Below, piece after piece: positions 14,151 through 21,862 of a DNA stretch of 64,000 bases. The notes beneath the pieces are model-generated. The model searched no databases, was not told the DNA's origin, and saw only the letters and a program-made list of their open reading frames with translations. Made by a program: the position numbers and the translations under genes. Source of the DNA: CAZCGA01 sp964498075 (GTDB lineage: Bacteria; Desulfobacterota; Binatia; HRBIN30); contig CAZCGA010000024.1 in assembly GCA_964498075.1 (NCBI GenBank), positions 1 to 64,000 of the forward strand, written 5' to 3'. The stretch's first letter is position 1, and each line of letters opens with the position of its first letter.

Positions 14151-15473
14151 TCAGGCGTACCGTTGCCGGCGTTCGGCTGGTTCGGACTCGCCATCCAACT
14201 CCTCGCTGATCTCCTCCAGCGTCTTGCCGCGGGTCTCGGGGGCGTATCGCAGGACGATGATACCGCCGATGACCGGCCCGATCGCCATGACGCCGACCGC
14301 CCAGGGGATGCCGATACGGTCGGCGAGCCAGCCGATCGCAAACGGCGTGACGATCTCGGTCATGCGCCCAAACAGATTCGTCGTCCAGCTGTATCCGGTG
14401 GCGCGGATCTCGGTGGGAAACAGCTCCGTCGCGAAGGTGCTCGTCGACGCGTTGGCACCAAGAAAGCAGAAGATGCTGGCGGACATCAAGACCATCTGCA
14501 GTGGCAGCGACGTCGAGGTCACCTGGAACAGGGTGAAGATCGCTACCGATGCGCCGAGGTAGTAGAGCGCACACGTCGGGCGGCGCCCGAAGCGGTTCAT
14601 GAAGAAGCCGGCGGCCGGCCCGCCGAACAGGAAGCCGAACAGATATCCCCCCGCGACGATCACGGTGTACTGCTGCGGCCCATAGCCGAGGTCGCGGGCG
14701 GCGTGAATGGTCCAGAAGGTCACCGCCGGGCTGGTGACCAAATGGTTGCAGTTCCAGATCAGCGTGACCAGCAGCGAGCGCTTGCGGTAGCGGCGCTGAA
14801 ACGGCACGCGCAGGCCGGCGAGTTGCTGGCGCCACGAGGTGTGTGTCTTGTGTTCCTGTCGCAGCATCTCGAAGCGGCGGGTCTCGCGCATGCCGAGACG
14901 GAAGAAGAACACCAGCGCCACCGGAATCAGCCCGAGCAGATACATGGTGCGCCAGTCCGAAACGGCGAGCACCCAGCGCGCCGTCAGGAAAGCGATGATG
15001 GTCCCCAGCGCGCCGATCCCGGCGAGCAGCGAGATGCCGAAGCTGCGCCAGCGCGTCGGGTACTCCTCGCCGATGATGATGAGCGCCATGGCGAACTCGG
15101 CGGCGAGAAAGATGCGGGCGCAGAACTGCCACAGCGTGAACTCGGCAATGCTCCGCGACCACCCGGTGAGGCCGGTGAACAGCGCGTAGCCGAGGATCGT
15201 CAGCGTGATCACCGGTCGCCGCCCGAAGCGGTCGGAGAGGATGAGGACGAAGAAAGAGATCACCGCGCCGATGCGGATGATCAAGTTCACCAATCCCCAT
15301 TGCGCGTTATTCAGGCCGTGCTGCTGCTGGATGATGGGCGCGACCGTCGACAGGATCGCGATGTTGAAGCTGTCGAAGACGGTCGCCGACATGAGCATAC
15401 CCATCAACGCCCACAGGTAGGGTGTCATCTCCGACACCTCGGGAGTCCGTGCGTTGGTTGATGCGGTGCTCAT
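14151..15473 (-). CDS. MFS transporter, metabolite:H+ symporter/sugar-porter type (440 aa)
   Basis: Twelve hydrophobic segments are readable, with the MFS loop motif DRFGRRPV between TM2 and TM3 and a second copy NRFGRRPT in the C-terminal half. FPTEIRATGYSW and PETRGKTLEEI are typical of the sugar-porter and MHS families, so an organic acid or sugar is the likely substrate. The start is placed at the ATG at 15473 (MSTASTNART); the longer frame upstream has no transporter character. The selenoprotein candidate follows 33 bp downstream on the same strand, so the two are probably co-transcribed. Upstream lies a divergent promoter region of about 150 bp. Confidence 0.9.
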   Translation of the reverse strand: MSTASTNARTPEVSEMTPYLWALMGMLMSATVFDSFNIAILSTVAPIIQQQHGLNNAQWGLVNLIIRIGAVISFFVLILSDRFGRRPVITLTILGYALFTGLTGWSRSIAEFTLWQFCARIFLAAEFAMALIIIGEEYPTRWRSFGISLLAGIGALGTIIAFLTARWVLAVSDWRTMYLLGLIPVALVFFFRLGMRETRRFEMLRQEHKTHTSWRQQLAGLRVPFQRRYRKRSLLVTLIWNCNHLVTSPAVTFWTIHAARDLGYGPQQYTVIVAGGYLFGFLFGGPAAGFFMNRFGRRPTCALYYLGASVAIFTLFQVTSTSLPLQMVLMSASIFCFLGANASTSTFATELFPTEIRATGYSWTTNLFGRMTEIVTPFAIGWLADRIGIPWAVGVMAIGPVIGGIIVLRYAPETRGKTLEEISEELDGESEPAERRQRYA

Positions 15474-15622
15474 GGGGTTCTGAGGCGGTCGCTGCCGAAG
15501 GACATCGTGCCGCGACCGCCACCCTATACGGCCGGGCGGGACGAAAGCAACGCATATGTTGGACGCGCCGACGCATCGACACGGGGGGCGGAGCCGCGAT
15601 AGGCTGCGGATTGTGAACTGAG

Positions 15623-16345
15623 TTGACCGTGAGCAACGCACTGGTCTTCGACATCGAAACGATCGCCGACCTCACGCCCCAGAACCGTGACGCCATCGCC
15701 GCGCTTGCCGAGGGTCGCGAGATGACGCCGGAGGAGTACGGGGCGCTCTGTCCGCCGCTGGCCCGCGTGGTCTGCATTGCGTGGCTCGACGTGGCGGCGC
15801 AACAGCTGGGCGCATGCTTCGACGCCGCGTTGTGTGCCGGCGAGTGGCCGCGCTCCGTCGAGGTTGATGCGGAGTCCGGTGTCACGCGGGTGTGTGAGAT
15901 CGAAGGTTGTCGCAGTGAAGCCGATGTGCTCCGTCAGTTCGGTCGCCGGATCGGGCGGCACCTTGCGCAAGCTGGTGCGCAGCTCGTGACCTACAACGGG
16001 CGTGGCTTTGACCTGCCGGTGCTCATCCACCGTTCGATCAAGCATCGCGTCACCGAAGGGCGCGACCTCCTCGTCAAGGCAGTCACCGAGAACCGCTACC
16101 GCCCGCTCCTGCACGTCGATCTCCAGGAAGCGGTCACCTTCTCGGGTGTATCCGGTCGCTGGCCGATGGCCGCGTATGCAATCGGCTACGGGTGGCGATC
16201 GCCGAAGCAGGACATGGACGGCGCGCTGGTGTCGGGGGCGGTGCAAGCCGGCCGCATCATCGACGTGGTGCGCTACTGCGCGGGCGACGTCCTCGCAACT
16301 GCTCACCTGCACCTCTGCATGAACGGCCGCCAGCCACCGCCGTGA
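15623..16345 (+). CDS. Predicted 3'-5' exonuclease of the DNA polymerase B exonuclease type (240 aa)
   Basis: All three exonuclease motifs of the DnaQ/PolB-like superfamily are visible: FDIET near the N-terminus (Exo I), TYNGRGFDLP at about 123-132 (Exo II) and YCAGDV near 217 (Exo III). These supply the four acidic metal ligands, so the enzyme should be active. It is a stand-alone exonuclease of the PF10108 kind with no polymerase domain. The start may be TTG 15623 or GTG 15629; neither has a strong ribosome site. It is divergent from the MFS gene. Confidence 0.85.
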   Translation: MTVSNALVFDIETIADLTPQNRDAIAALAEGREMTPEEYGALCPPLARVVCIAWLDVAAQQLGACFDAALCAGEWPRSVEVDAESGVTRVCEIEGCRSEADVLRQFGRRIGRHLAQAGAQLVTYNGRGFDLPVLIHRSIKHRVTEGRDLLVKAVTENRYRPLLHVDLQEAVTFSGVSGRWPMAAYAIGYGWRSPKQDMDGALVSGAVQAGRIIDVVRYCAGDVLATAHLHLCMNGRQPPP

Positions 16346-16501
16346 CGGAGGCCGTCGGCTGACGGGTTGGCGTTCAGAAATCGACGCGTACCCTTCCACC
16401 AATGCACCCGAACGAGCGCCGAGGACGCGCGGCGGTTCGGTGCCCGCCCGGCGAGATGAGTGGCGAGCGGGCATACCCCTTGCTGTCCGCTGTCTCGTTT
16501 G

Positions 16502-17875
16502 ATGAGCCCATCGACAACAACGACTGCAAGACTGTACGAGGCCGAGCGGCGGCACTTGGTCCGCCAGCGCGCGCGGGCCGCGAGCATCTTGGGGATGGTG
16601 CTCGTGCCGCTCTTCGGCGTCGTCGACTACTTCACGTACCCGCCCGACTGGGTCACTCTGGTTGGCGTCCGGTTCCTTTCCTGCGCCGCAAGCAGTGTCA
16701 TCCTCCTGCTGCTGCGCCGCCCGTTGGGGAGGCGGCACCCCGCCGTGCTTGCGATCGGACTGCTTCTCGAATGCGGCCTGGCCATTGCGGGAATTCCCGT
16801 AGCGGTCACGGGGTCCTCGAATACGCCACACTACGTGAGTGTATCCCTCCTGATCTTGTCGGCGGGAGCCCTGTTTCCCTGGGCACCGGCGCAGCTGGCG
16901 TTCCTGGCGGCGGTGCTCACGGTGATGTTCGTTGCGGGCGCGCTGCTGCACGGCGACATTTCGAGCGTGACCACGTTCGGAACCGAGGTCTCGGCCATCC
17001 TCGTCACCGGCGTCATCGCGCTGGTCATCACCGCCTTGAGCGAGAAGATGCGCGCCCGCGAGTTCGCGGCGCGCCGGGCGCTACGAGCGGCATCGAAGGA
17101 CAAGACCCGGCTGATCACTGATCTGCGCCAGAAGACCACCGATTTGGAGGTGCTGAATCAGCTCTTGGCAACCCTGAACCAGGAGATGGAAGACCTGGTG
17201 TATGTGGCTTCGCACGACCTACGGGCACCGCTGATCAATGTGCAGGGTTTCGCCAAAGAAGTCCGTCTGGGCCTGTCGGAGTTGAGGCCCCATACGAACG
17301 GTGTCCCGGAGGCCAACGCCATCTACACCGACACTGACGAGTCGCTCGGCTTCATCGACAGTGCCGTCCATCGGATGGACGGGCTCATCCAGGGGCTGCT
17401 GAATGTATCGCGGATCAACACGCGGACGAATCCCACGGAAGAGGTTTGCCTGCAACCGATCGTGGAAAGGATCGTCGAATCCGTCCAATACCAACTGGGT
17501 CAGCATCACATCGACGTCACAGTGGGGGCGTTGCCTGTCGTGCGCGGCGATACCGTGCGGCTCACGCAAGTATTCAGCAACCTCATCGACAATGCGATCA
17601 AGTACATGGGCGACTCCCTCTTGCGAACGATCGAGATCGGAACACGCAACGGCAACGGGACGCCGACGTTGTTCGTGAAGGACAGTGGACCTGGAATTCC
17701 CGCGAAGAGCCAAGAGGCCGTCTTCCGTTTGTTCCGCCGCTTGGCAAACGATGTCCCTGGCGAAGGACTTGGCCTGACCATGGTGCGCAAGATCATCGAA
17801 AAGCACGGCGGCCGAATCTGGATCGAGTCTGCCCCGGGCCAGGGCAGTACCTTCTGGTTCACGCTCAAGGGTTGA
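16502..17875 (+). CDS. Membrane sensor histidine kinase (orphan)
   Basis: About six transmembrane segments occupy residues 25-180, then a coiled-coil linker leads to the H box VASHDLRAPL (His238 if the ATG at 16502 is used). The N box FSNLIDNAIKYM, G1 VKDSGPGIP and G2 GEGLGLTMV form a complete HATPase domain. No extracytoplasmic sensor loop of size is seen, so the membrane region itself may sense, as in MASE-type domains. No response regulator is adjacent, which makes the target unknown. An upstream start at 16460 is possible but adds unlikely residues. Confidence 0.9.
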   Translation: MSPSTTTTARLYEAERRHLVRQRARAASILGMVLVPLFGVVDYFTYPPDWVTLVGVRFLSCAASSVILLLLRRPLGRRHPAVLAIGLLLECGLAIAGIPVAVTGSSNTPHYVSVSLLILSAGALFPWAPAQLAFLAAVLTVMFVAGALLHGDISSVTTFGTEVSAILVTGVIALVITALSEKMRAREFAARRALRAASKDKTRLITDLRQKTTDLEVLNQLLATLNQEMEDLVYVASHDLRAPLINVQGFAKEVRLGLSELRPHTNGVPEANAIYTDTDESLGFIDSAVHRMDGLIQGLLNVSRINTRTNPTEEVCLQPIVERIVESVQYQLGQHHIDVTVGALPVVRGDTVRLTQVFSNLIDNAIKYMGDSLLRTIEIGTRNGNGTPTLFVKDSGPGIPAKSQEAVFRLFRRLANDVPGEGLGLTMVRKIIEKHGGRIWIESAPGQGSTFWFTLKG

Positions 17876-17927
17876 CCCCGGAGACCGGGGAAGTCTCCAA
17901 TTCGGAGTCGACAGAACCTGTCAGCCA

Positions 17928-18770
17928 CTATGAACGATACGTGGCGCGCGATTGCGACAGGACGACGTTGCCCTTCTGCGTTTCGGCTTGCACGATGGCC
18001 TCGCCTGGACCGGTGATCCACATCTTGGTGATGATCGTATCACCAAAGTAGACTTGGTCGGCGAAGCGCGCCTCGAAAGACTTGAAACGCGCCGGATTGC
18101 CGCCGCACAAGGCGCGCAGGATGGCGCGGCCGACGAAGCCGTAGGTACACAGGCCGTGCATGAAGGGCTTGTCGAAGCCCGCCATCTTCGCAAAGTCGGG
18201 ATCGATGTGGATCGGATTGCGGTCACCCGACAGACGGTAGATCGCTCCCTGCTCCGGACGCGTGACGTCCTCGACGACGTGGTCTGGTTTGCGTTCAGCT
18301 GGAACGTTGACACCGGCCGTCGACGGGCCGCGCTCACCGCCGAAGCCACCGGCACCGCGAATGAACAACGTCGCCTTGGTGGTAAACAGCGGACCCTGGT
18401 CGTCCTCGACGATGCCTTCCGAACCGATCACCGCCGCCTTGCCTTTGTCCCACACCTCGCTGATGCGCCCGGTGATGCGTACCTTGCCCTCCGGCGGGAT
18501 CTCCCGGTGCAGCGTGATCGCCTGCTCGCCGTGCAGCAGCATGGCCAGGTTGATGTCGACGTTCGACACCAGCCCGCCCATCGAGAACATGCCGGGGATC
18601 ACGGCGTAGGTGGGTAGCACTTTCGGGCCCTTGCCTTCGAAGACGAACTCGAGCTCACCCTCGGGCTTTGCGCCTGCACCGACGGCGTACAGCATGACGT
18701 CCTTGGAGTCCCACGAGAACGGCACCGGCTCGAACGTCATACCAACCAGGTCGCTGGAGATCTTCTTCAT
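17928..18770 (-). CDS. MaoC-like (2-enoyl-CoA hydratase 2) family protein (280 aa)
   Basis: The protein is a double hot-dog fold like the hydratase-2 part of peroxisomal MFE-2. The hydratase-2 motif is complete at residues 178-208: Y178, D183, N185 and H188 in YRLSGDRNPIH, and the closing FMHGLC at 203-208. It should hydrate trans-2-enoyl-CoA to the (R)-3-hydroxyacyl-CoA in fatty acid or related acyl-CoA breakdown. No other beta-oxidation gene is directly adjacent, though a CoA-transferase and an acyl-CoA dehydrogenase lie within 15 kb. Confidence 0.9.
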   Translation of the reverse strand: MKKISSDLVGMTFEPVPFSWDSKDVMLYAVGAGAKPEGELEFVFEGKGPKVLPTYAVIPGMFSMGGLVSNVDINLAMLLHGEQAITLHREIPPEGKVRITGRISEVWDKGKAAVIGSEGIVEDDQGPLFTTKATLFIRGAGGFGGERGPSTAGVNVPAERKPDHVVEDVTRPEQGAIYRLSGDRNPIHIDPDFAKMAGFDKPFMHGLCTYGFVGRAILRALCGGNPARFKSFEARFADQVYFGDTIITKMWITGPGEAIVQAETQKGNVVLSQSRATYRS

Positions 18771-18833
18771 GGCGCAAGGTTTTCGGGGAATGCACCGCGA
18801 GAGTCAAGGGCCGGGGGAATAAGGAAGAGCAAC

Positions 18834-18863
18834 CACCGATGAACATGGATGAACACCGATGAG
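18834..18863. repeat. Short tandem-type repeat, gatgaaca units
   Basis: The stretch caccgatgaacatggatgaa continues into a third caccgatgagg unit, in the intergenic space between the maoC-like and GH78 genes. Three imperfect units are present. It has no coding role. Confidence 0.6.
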
Positions 18864-18872
18864 GAACGGAGG

Positions 18873-21422
18873 CTATAGGTTTTCGAGACGGATGCGATGG
18901 CCGCCGGGTTGGAGATGGGAGTTGTCACCTTCGAGGTGGTAGCCGGCAGGGGCCTCAACCTCGGCGGTGGTTCCTCGCGGGACTTTGACTTCCACGGCGA
19001 GACCGTCTCGTTCGCGCTGCCAGGTTACGTGGATGTCACCACGCACGGTGGGGAAGACACCATGCGCGCAATCCAGATCCGCGGGCTGTGGACAGAGGCG
19101 GAAGCGCGTGAAGCCGGGTTCGAGCGGATAGACGCCGAGGACTTCGGTCGACAGCTGATACACCGGCGTCGCCGAGAAGCCATGGCACAGGCTCGCCGTC
19201 GGCTCGAAGCTCTCCCACAGCGTCGTCGCACCGCGCTCCAACATGTGGCCGTAACGCTGCCGCATCTGCGCCAGCACCAGGTCGAAACGGCCGGCGTGGC
19301 ACAGGGCGCGGTAGACGAAGTGACTGAAGAAGGTGTTCGCCAACACGACGTGCGTCTCGGGATCGAACGGCTCGCCGTGCGGCACGATCGGCGGCGCCGC
19401 GGTGAACACGATGCGCGCCGGGTCCGTGATCCACTCGATCATCGAAGCCCAGCGCTGGCGCGGCGCGATGCCCCACAGGATCATCGCAGCATTCGCATGC
19501 TGCGACACGCGCCGGTCGCGCGCGCCGGTTGGCGGGTCGACGATGTCGACGTAGACGCCGCGCTCACCATCCCAGTGGCGCGCGTTGAGTGCCGCGGCGA
19601 TCCGCTCGGCGAGCCGCTCGTAGCGTTGCGCGGCGCGTCGCGACTCGATGGCGTTGGCCAGGCGCGCGGCGGCGCGCAACGCCCCGACCAGCACGGCGTT
19701 CAACGTCGCCGCCTCGCCGTGGCGCCCCAAAGCCGCCCAGTCATGGAAGTGCCAGTACGGCAGGTCGGCCACCAGATCATGCGGCCCGAGCTGCCGCTCG
19801 AACCAGGCGAGGGCCCGTTGGATCGCCGGGAAGATCGCGTCGGTCGTCTCCACCTCACCGCTGTACAGCAGATGCCGCTCGGCGTTCAGAACCCACTGCA
19901 GCGTCCAGTCCGGAATCATCATCCCATTGGTGTGATGGTCGCCCGGCGCATACATCTGGGTAAGCCCATCGGGTCGCTGGCTCTCGGCGGCGTGATGCAG
20001 GAACTGGCGGTTCAACGCGTTCACGCTCGGCCCGAACGCCGCTTGCCCGACGAGGAACTCCACGGTGGCATCGCCCAGCCACTGCCGCTGCTCGCGGCCC
20101 GGACAATCCTCCCAGCCGTCGTGCATGCAGAGCTGCAGCGTGTAGCGGCCGATCTCCCACAAACGGGTGAGCTGCGGGTCGGAGCATTCGAACGCACCGC
20201 GCGCCTCGGCGGGATAGCGCGTGAAGACCGAACCGACGTGGTGCAGCTTCAGCCCGTGCGCCGCGTGGCGCACGGTGACCTGCGCGTAGCGTACGGCGCT
20301 CCACTCGAAACGCTCGAAACGCTGGCGGCCCGGACGCGCGGTGTAGCGAAACACGTGCGTACCGTGGCCACTCTCCTTCGAGATGCGCGGCGGTGCGGGC
20401 GGGCTCGCGTCCCATTCGCCGGGGACGCCTTCGGCAACCGCCACCTCGATCACCTCGCCACCCTGAGCATCCAACTCGATGAACGGATAGCCCGAATGAA
20501 TGCGTCCGAAGTCGAGCAGGAAGGAAACGTCGAGCTCCGGCGTCGTGCGAATGATCGTCGCGTGGTCGTTCGGTACGAGCATCGCATCGGGATTCGCAAC
20601 CGCACCGGGCGGCAATGGCGCGAGGGTCTCTTCGTAGAGGCGGCGCTCGACGGGCAGCTCCGGCTGCGGCACGACACCGCACCAGTGGACGGTGCGGGTC
20701 GCCGCCACGGGGGATTCGTCGAGGAACGGAATGTCACGCGGCAGCAGCGTCGGAAACGGCTCGATCTTCAGTCCGCCGAGCATCGAGTCCGGCGGTCCAC
20801 CGCCGACCGACAGCACCTGCACCCCATCCCACGCCGAGTCGTCAAACTCCGGCAGGGTCCAGTCCAGCGGCATGAGTCGCGCGTCGTGGACCTCGATGAA
20901 CCCCAGTCCCCAGTTCACCCGCGGCGTGTCGCGTTCCCATGCGGCGCACTCGAGACAGCGCCAGTGCTCGTCGGACAAGATGTCGATCACCGCGGCGCCA
21001 CACCGCACCTGGCCGTCGCAGTACACCCCGCCGTCGCCGAACACCCCCTGCCAGTGTCCAGTCACCGCTTGGTACCACGCCGTATCGCCGCCGTAGACAT
21101 GGATCAGCAGCGCCAGCACGTTCGCGCCGCGCTGCAACCGCGGCGTGATGTCGTAGGTATCCGTCCGCTGATGGAACGGATCGCAGCGCGCCGGGCCGCG
21201 CCCGATGCGGACGCCGTTCACGAAGAGCTGGTAGCGGCCGTCGACCGTTACCGTGACCTGTCCCGCGTCCGCCGCTCCGGGAAGCTCGAAGCGCCGGCGA
21301 AACAGAAACCAACGGTTCTTCCCGTCGTCGCGGCGGCGTGGCGTCTCGAAGAAGACGCGGAAGCCGGCGACGGCGTCGATCGGTTGCTTCGTGGTCCAGA
21401 TGAACGGCGCGCGCCGGTACAT
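18873..21422 (-). CDS. Glycoside hydrolase family 78-like alpha-L-rhamnosidase (849 aa)
   Basis: The layout follows bacterial rhamnosidases: an N-terminal beta-sandwich with a carbohydrate-binding-like GRYQLFVNGVRIGRGP, a second beta domain, then an (alpha/alpha)6 catalytic domain with CMHDGWEDCPGREQRQWLGD, the conserved acid-rich motif of GH78. A C-terminal beta domain closes the protein. It would release terminal rhamnose from glycans or glycosides. There is no evident signal peptide at the ATG 21422 start, so it may act in the cytoplasm. It stands alone with no transporter or sugar-utilisation genes beside it. A 846-codon antisense frame lies opposite and is a shadow. Confidence 0.85.
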   Translation of the reverse strand: MYRRAPFIWTTKQPIDAVAGFRVFFETPRRRDDGKNRWFLFRRRFELPGAADAGQVTVTVDGRYQLFVNGVRIGRGPARCDPFHQRTDTYDITPRLQRGANVLALLIHVYGGDTAWYQAVTGHWQGVFGDGGVYCDGQVRCGAAVIDILSDEHWRCLECAAWERDTPRVNWGLGFIEVHDARLMPLDWTLPEFDDSAWDGVQVLSVGGGPPDSMLGGLKIEPFPTLLPRDIPFLDESPVAATRTVHWCGVVPQPELPVERRLYEETLAPLPPGAVANPDAMLVPNDHATIIRTTPELDVSFLLDFGRIHSGYPFIELDAQGGEVIEVAVAEGVPGEWDASPPAPPRISKESGHGTHVFRYTARPGRQRFERFEWSAVRYAQVTVRHAAHGLKLHHVGSVFTRYPAEARGAFECSDPQLTRLWEIGRYTLQLCMHDGWEDCPGREQRQWLGDATVEFLVGQAAFGPSVNALNRQFLHHAAESQRPDGLTQMYAPGDHHTNGMMIPDWTLQWVLNAERHLLYSGEVETTDAIFPAIQRALAWFERQLGPHDLVADLPYWHFHDWAALGRHGEAATLNAVLVGALRAAARLANAIESRRAAQRYERLAERIAAALNARHWDGERGVYVDIVDPPTGARDRRVSQHANAAMILWGIAPRQRWASMIEWITDPARIVFTAAPPIVPHGEPFDPETHVVLANTFFSHFVYRALCHAGRFDLVLAQMRQRYGHMLERGATTLWESFEPTASLCHGFSATPVYQLSTEVLGVYPLEPGFTRFRLCPQPADLDCAHGVFPTVRGDIHVTWQRERDGLAVEVKVPRGTTAEVEAPAGYHLEGDNSHLQPGGHRIRLENL

Positions 21423-21467
21423 GTCAGCGCGGGTTGACGCTCGCAACCCAATGGCGAGCAGCAAATC

Positions 21468-21808
21468 CGTTCGCCCCGAGTAGGAGCCCTCTTTTGGCTC
21501 CGTATCGAGGGGTGCGCGGCAGCACCGACCACGTCCGTCGATACGCGCCAGAAGAAGACGCTCCTAAGGAACAACCGCCGGTGGTTGGTACGACGCCCCT
21601 CGATACGGAGCCCAAAAGAGGGGCTCCTACTCGGGGTGAACGGGGAGGGGGCGGGCGTAAAATGGCTGGACACTCAACTCCGTTCGCGCCGAGTAGCCGC
21701 CCTCCTTTGGCGGCGTATCGAGGCGTCGGTTGGATGCGGGCGCGCCGCCCCGTTCCTCCGCGACAGATGGCGCCTACAGCGCCTGCCGGCGCTACTCGGG
21801 ACGAACGG
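21468..21808. repeat. Cluster of palindromic 'gagtagg...tatcgagg' repeats in a 440-bp gap
   Basis: The gap between the GH78 gene and the CoA-transferase gene contains at least three copies of a roughly 50-bp unit. Copy 1 is at 21468-21518 (plus orientation), copy 2 at 21592-21642 (inverted) and copy 3 at 21680-21729 (plus, diverged with compensating changes in the inner hairpin). Further diverged copies lie at about 21530-21575 and 21766-21808. Each carries cgagtagN(n)tatcgagg ends around an inner hairpin, for example gagccctcttttggctc. I see no gene or promoter in this gap. Confidence 0.75.
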
Positions 21809-21862
21809 ATGGGATTGCTTAGGAAATGTCTGCGGGCTGCGAGGATTCTGAACATTGGTAGC

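Noticed and set aside
14106..15461. 451-codon plus-strand frame opposite the MFS gene
   Set aside because: Antisense shadow; the opposite frame encodes a full MFS protein with both loop motifs.
18897..21437. 846-codon plus-strand open frame opposite the GH78 gene
   Set aside because: It is an antisense shadow of a GC-rich gene; the minus-strand frame has clear rhamnosidase motifs and the plus frame has an Arg/His/Gln-rich composition without domains.
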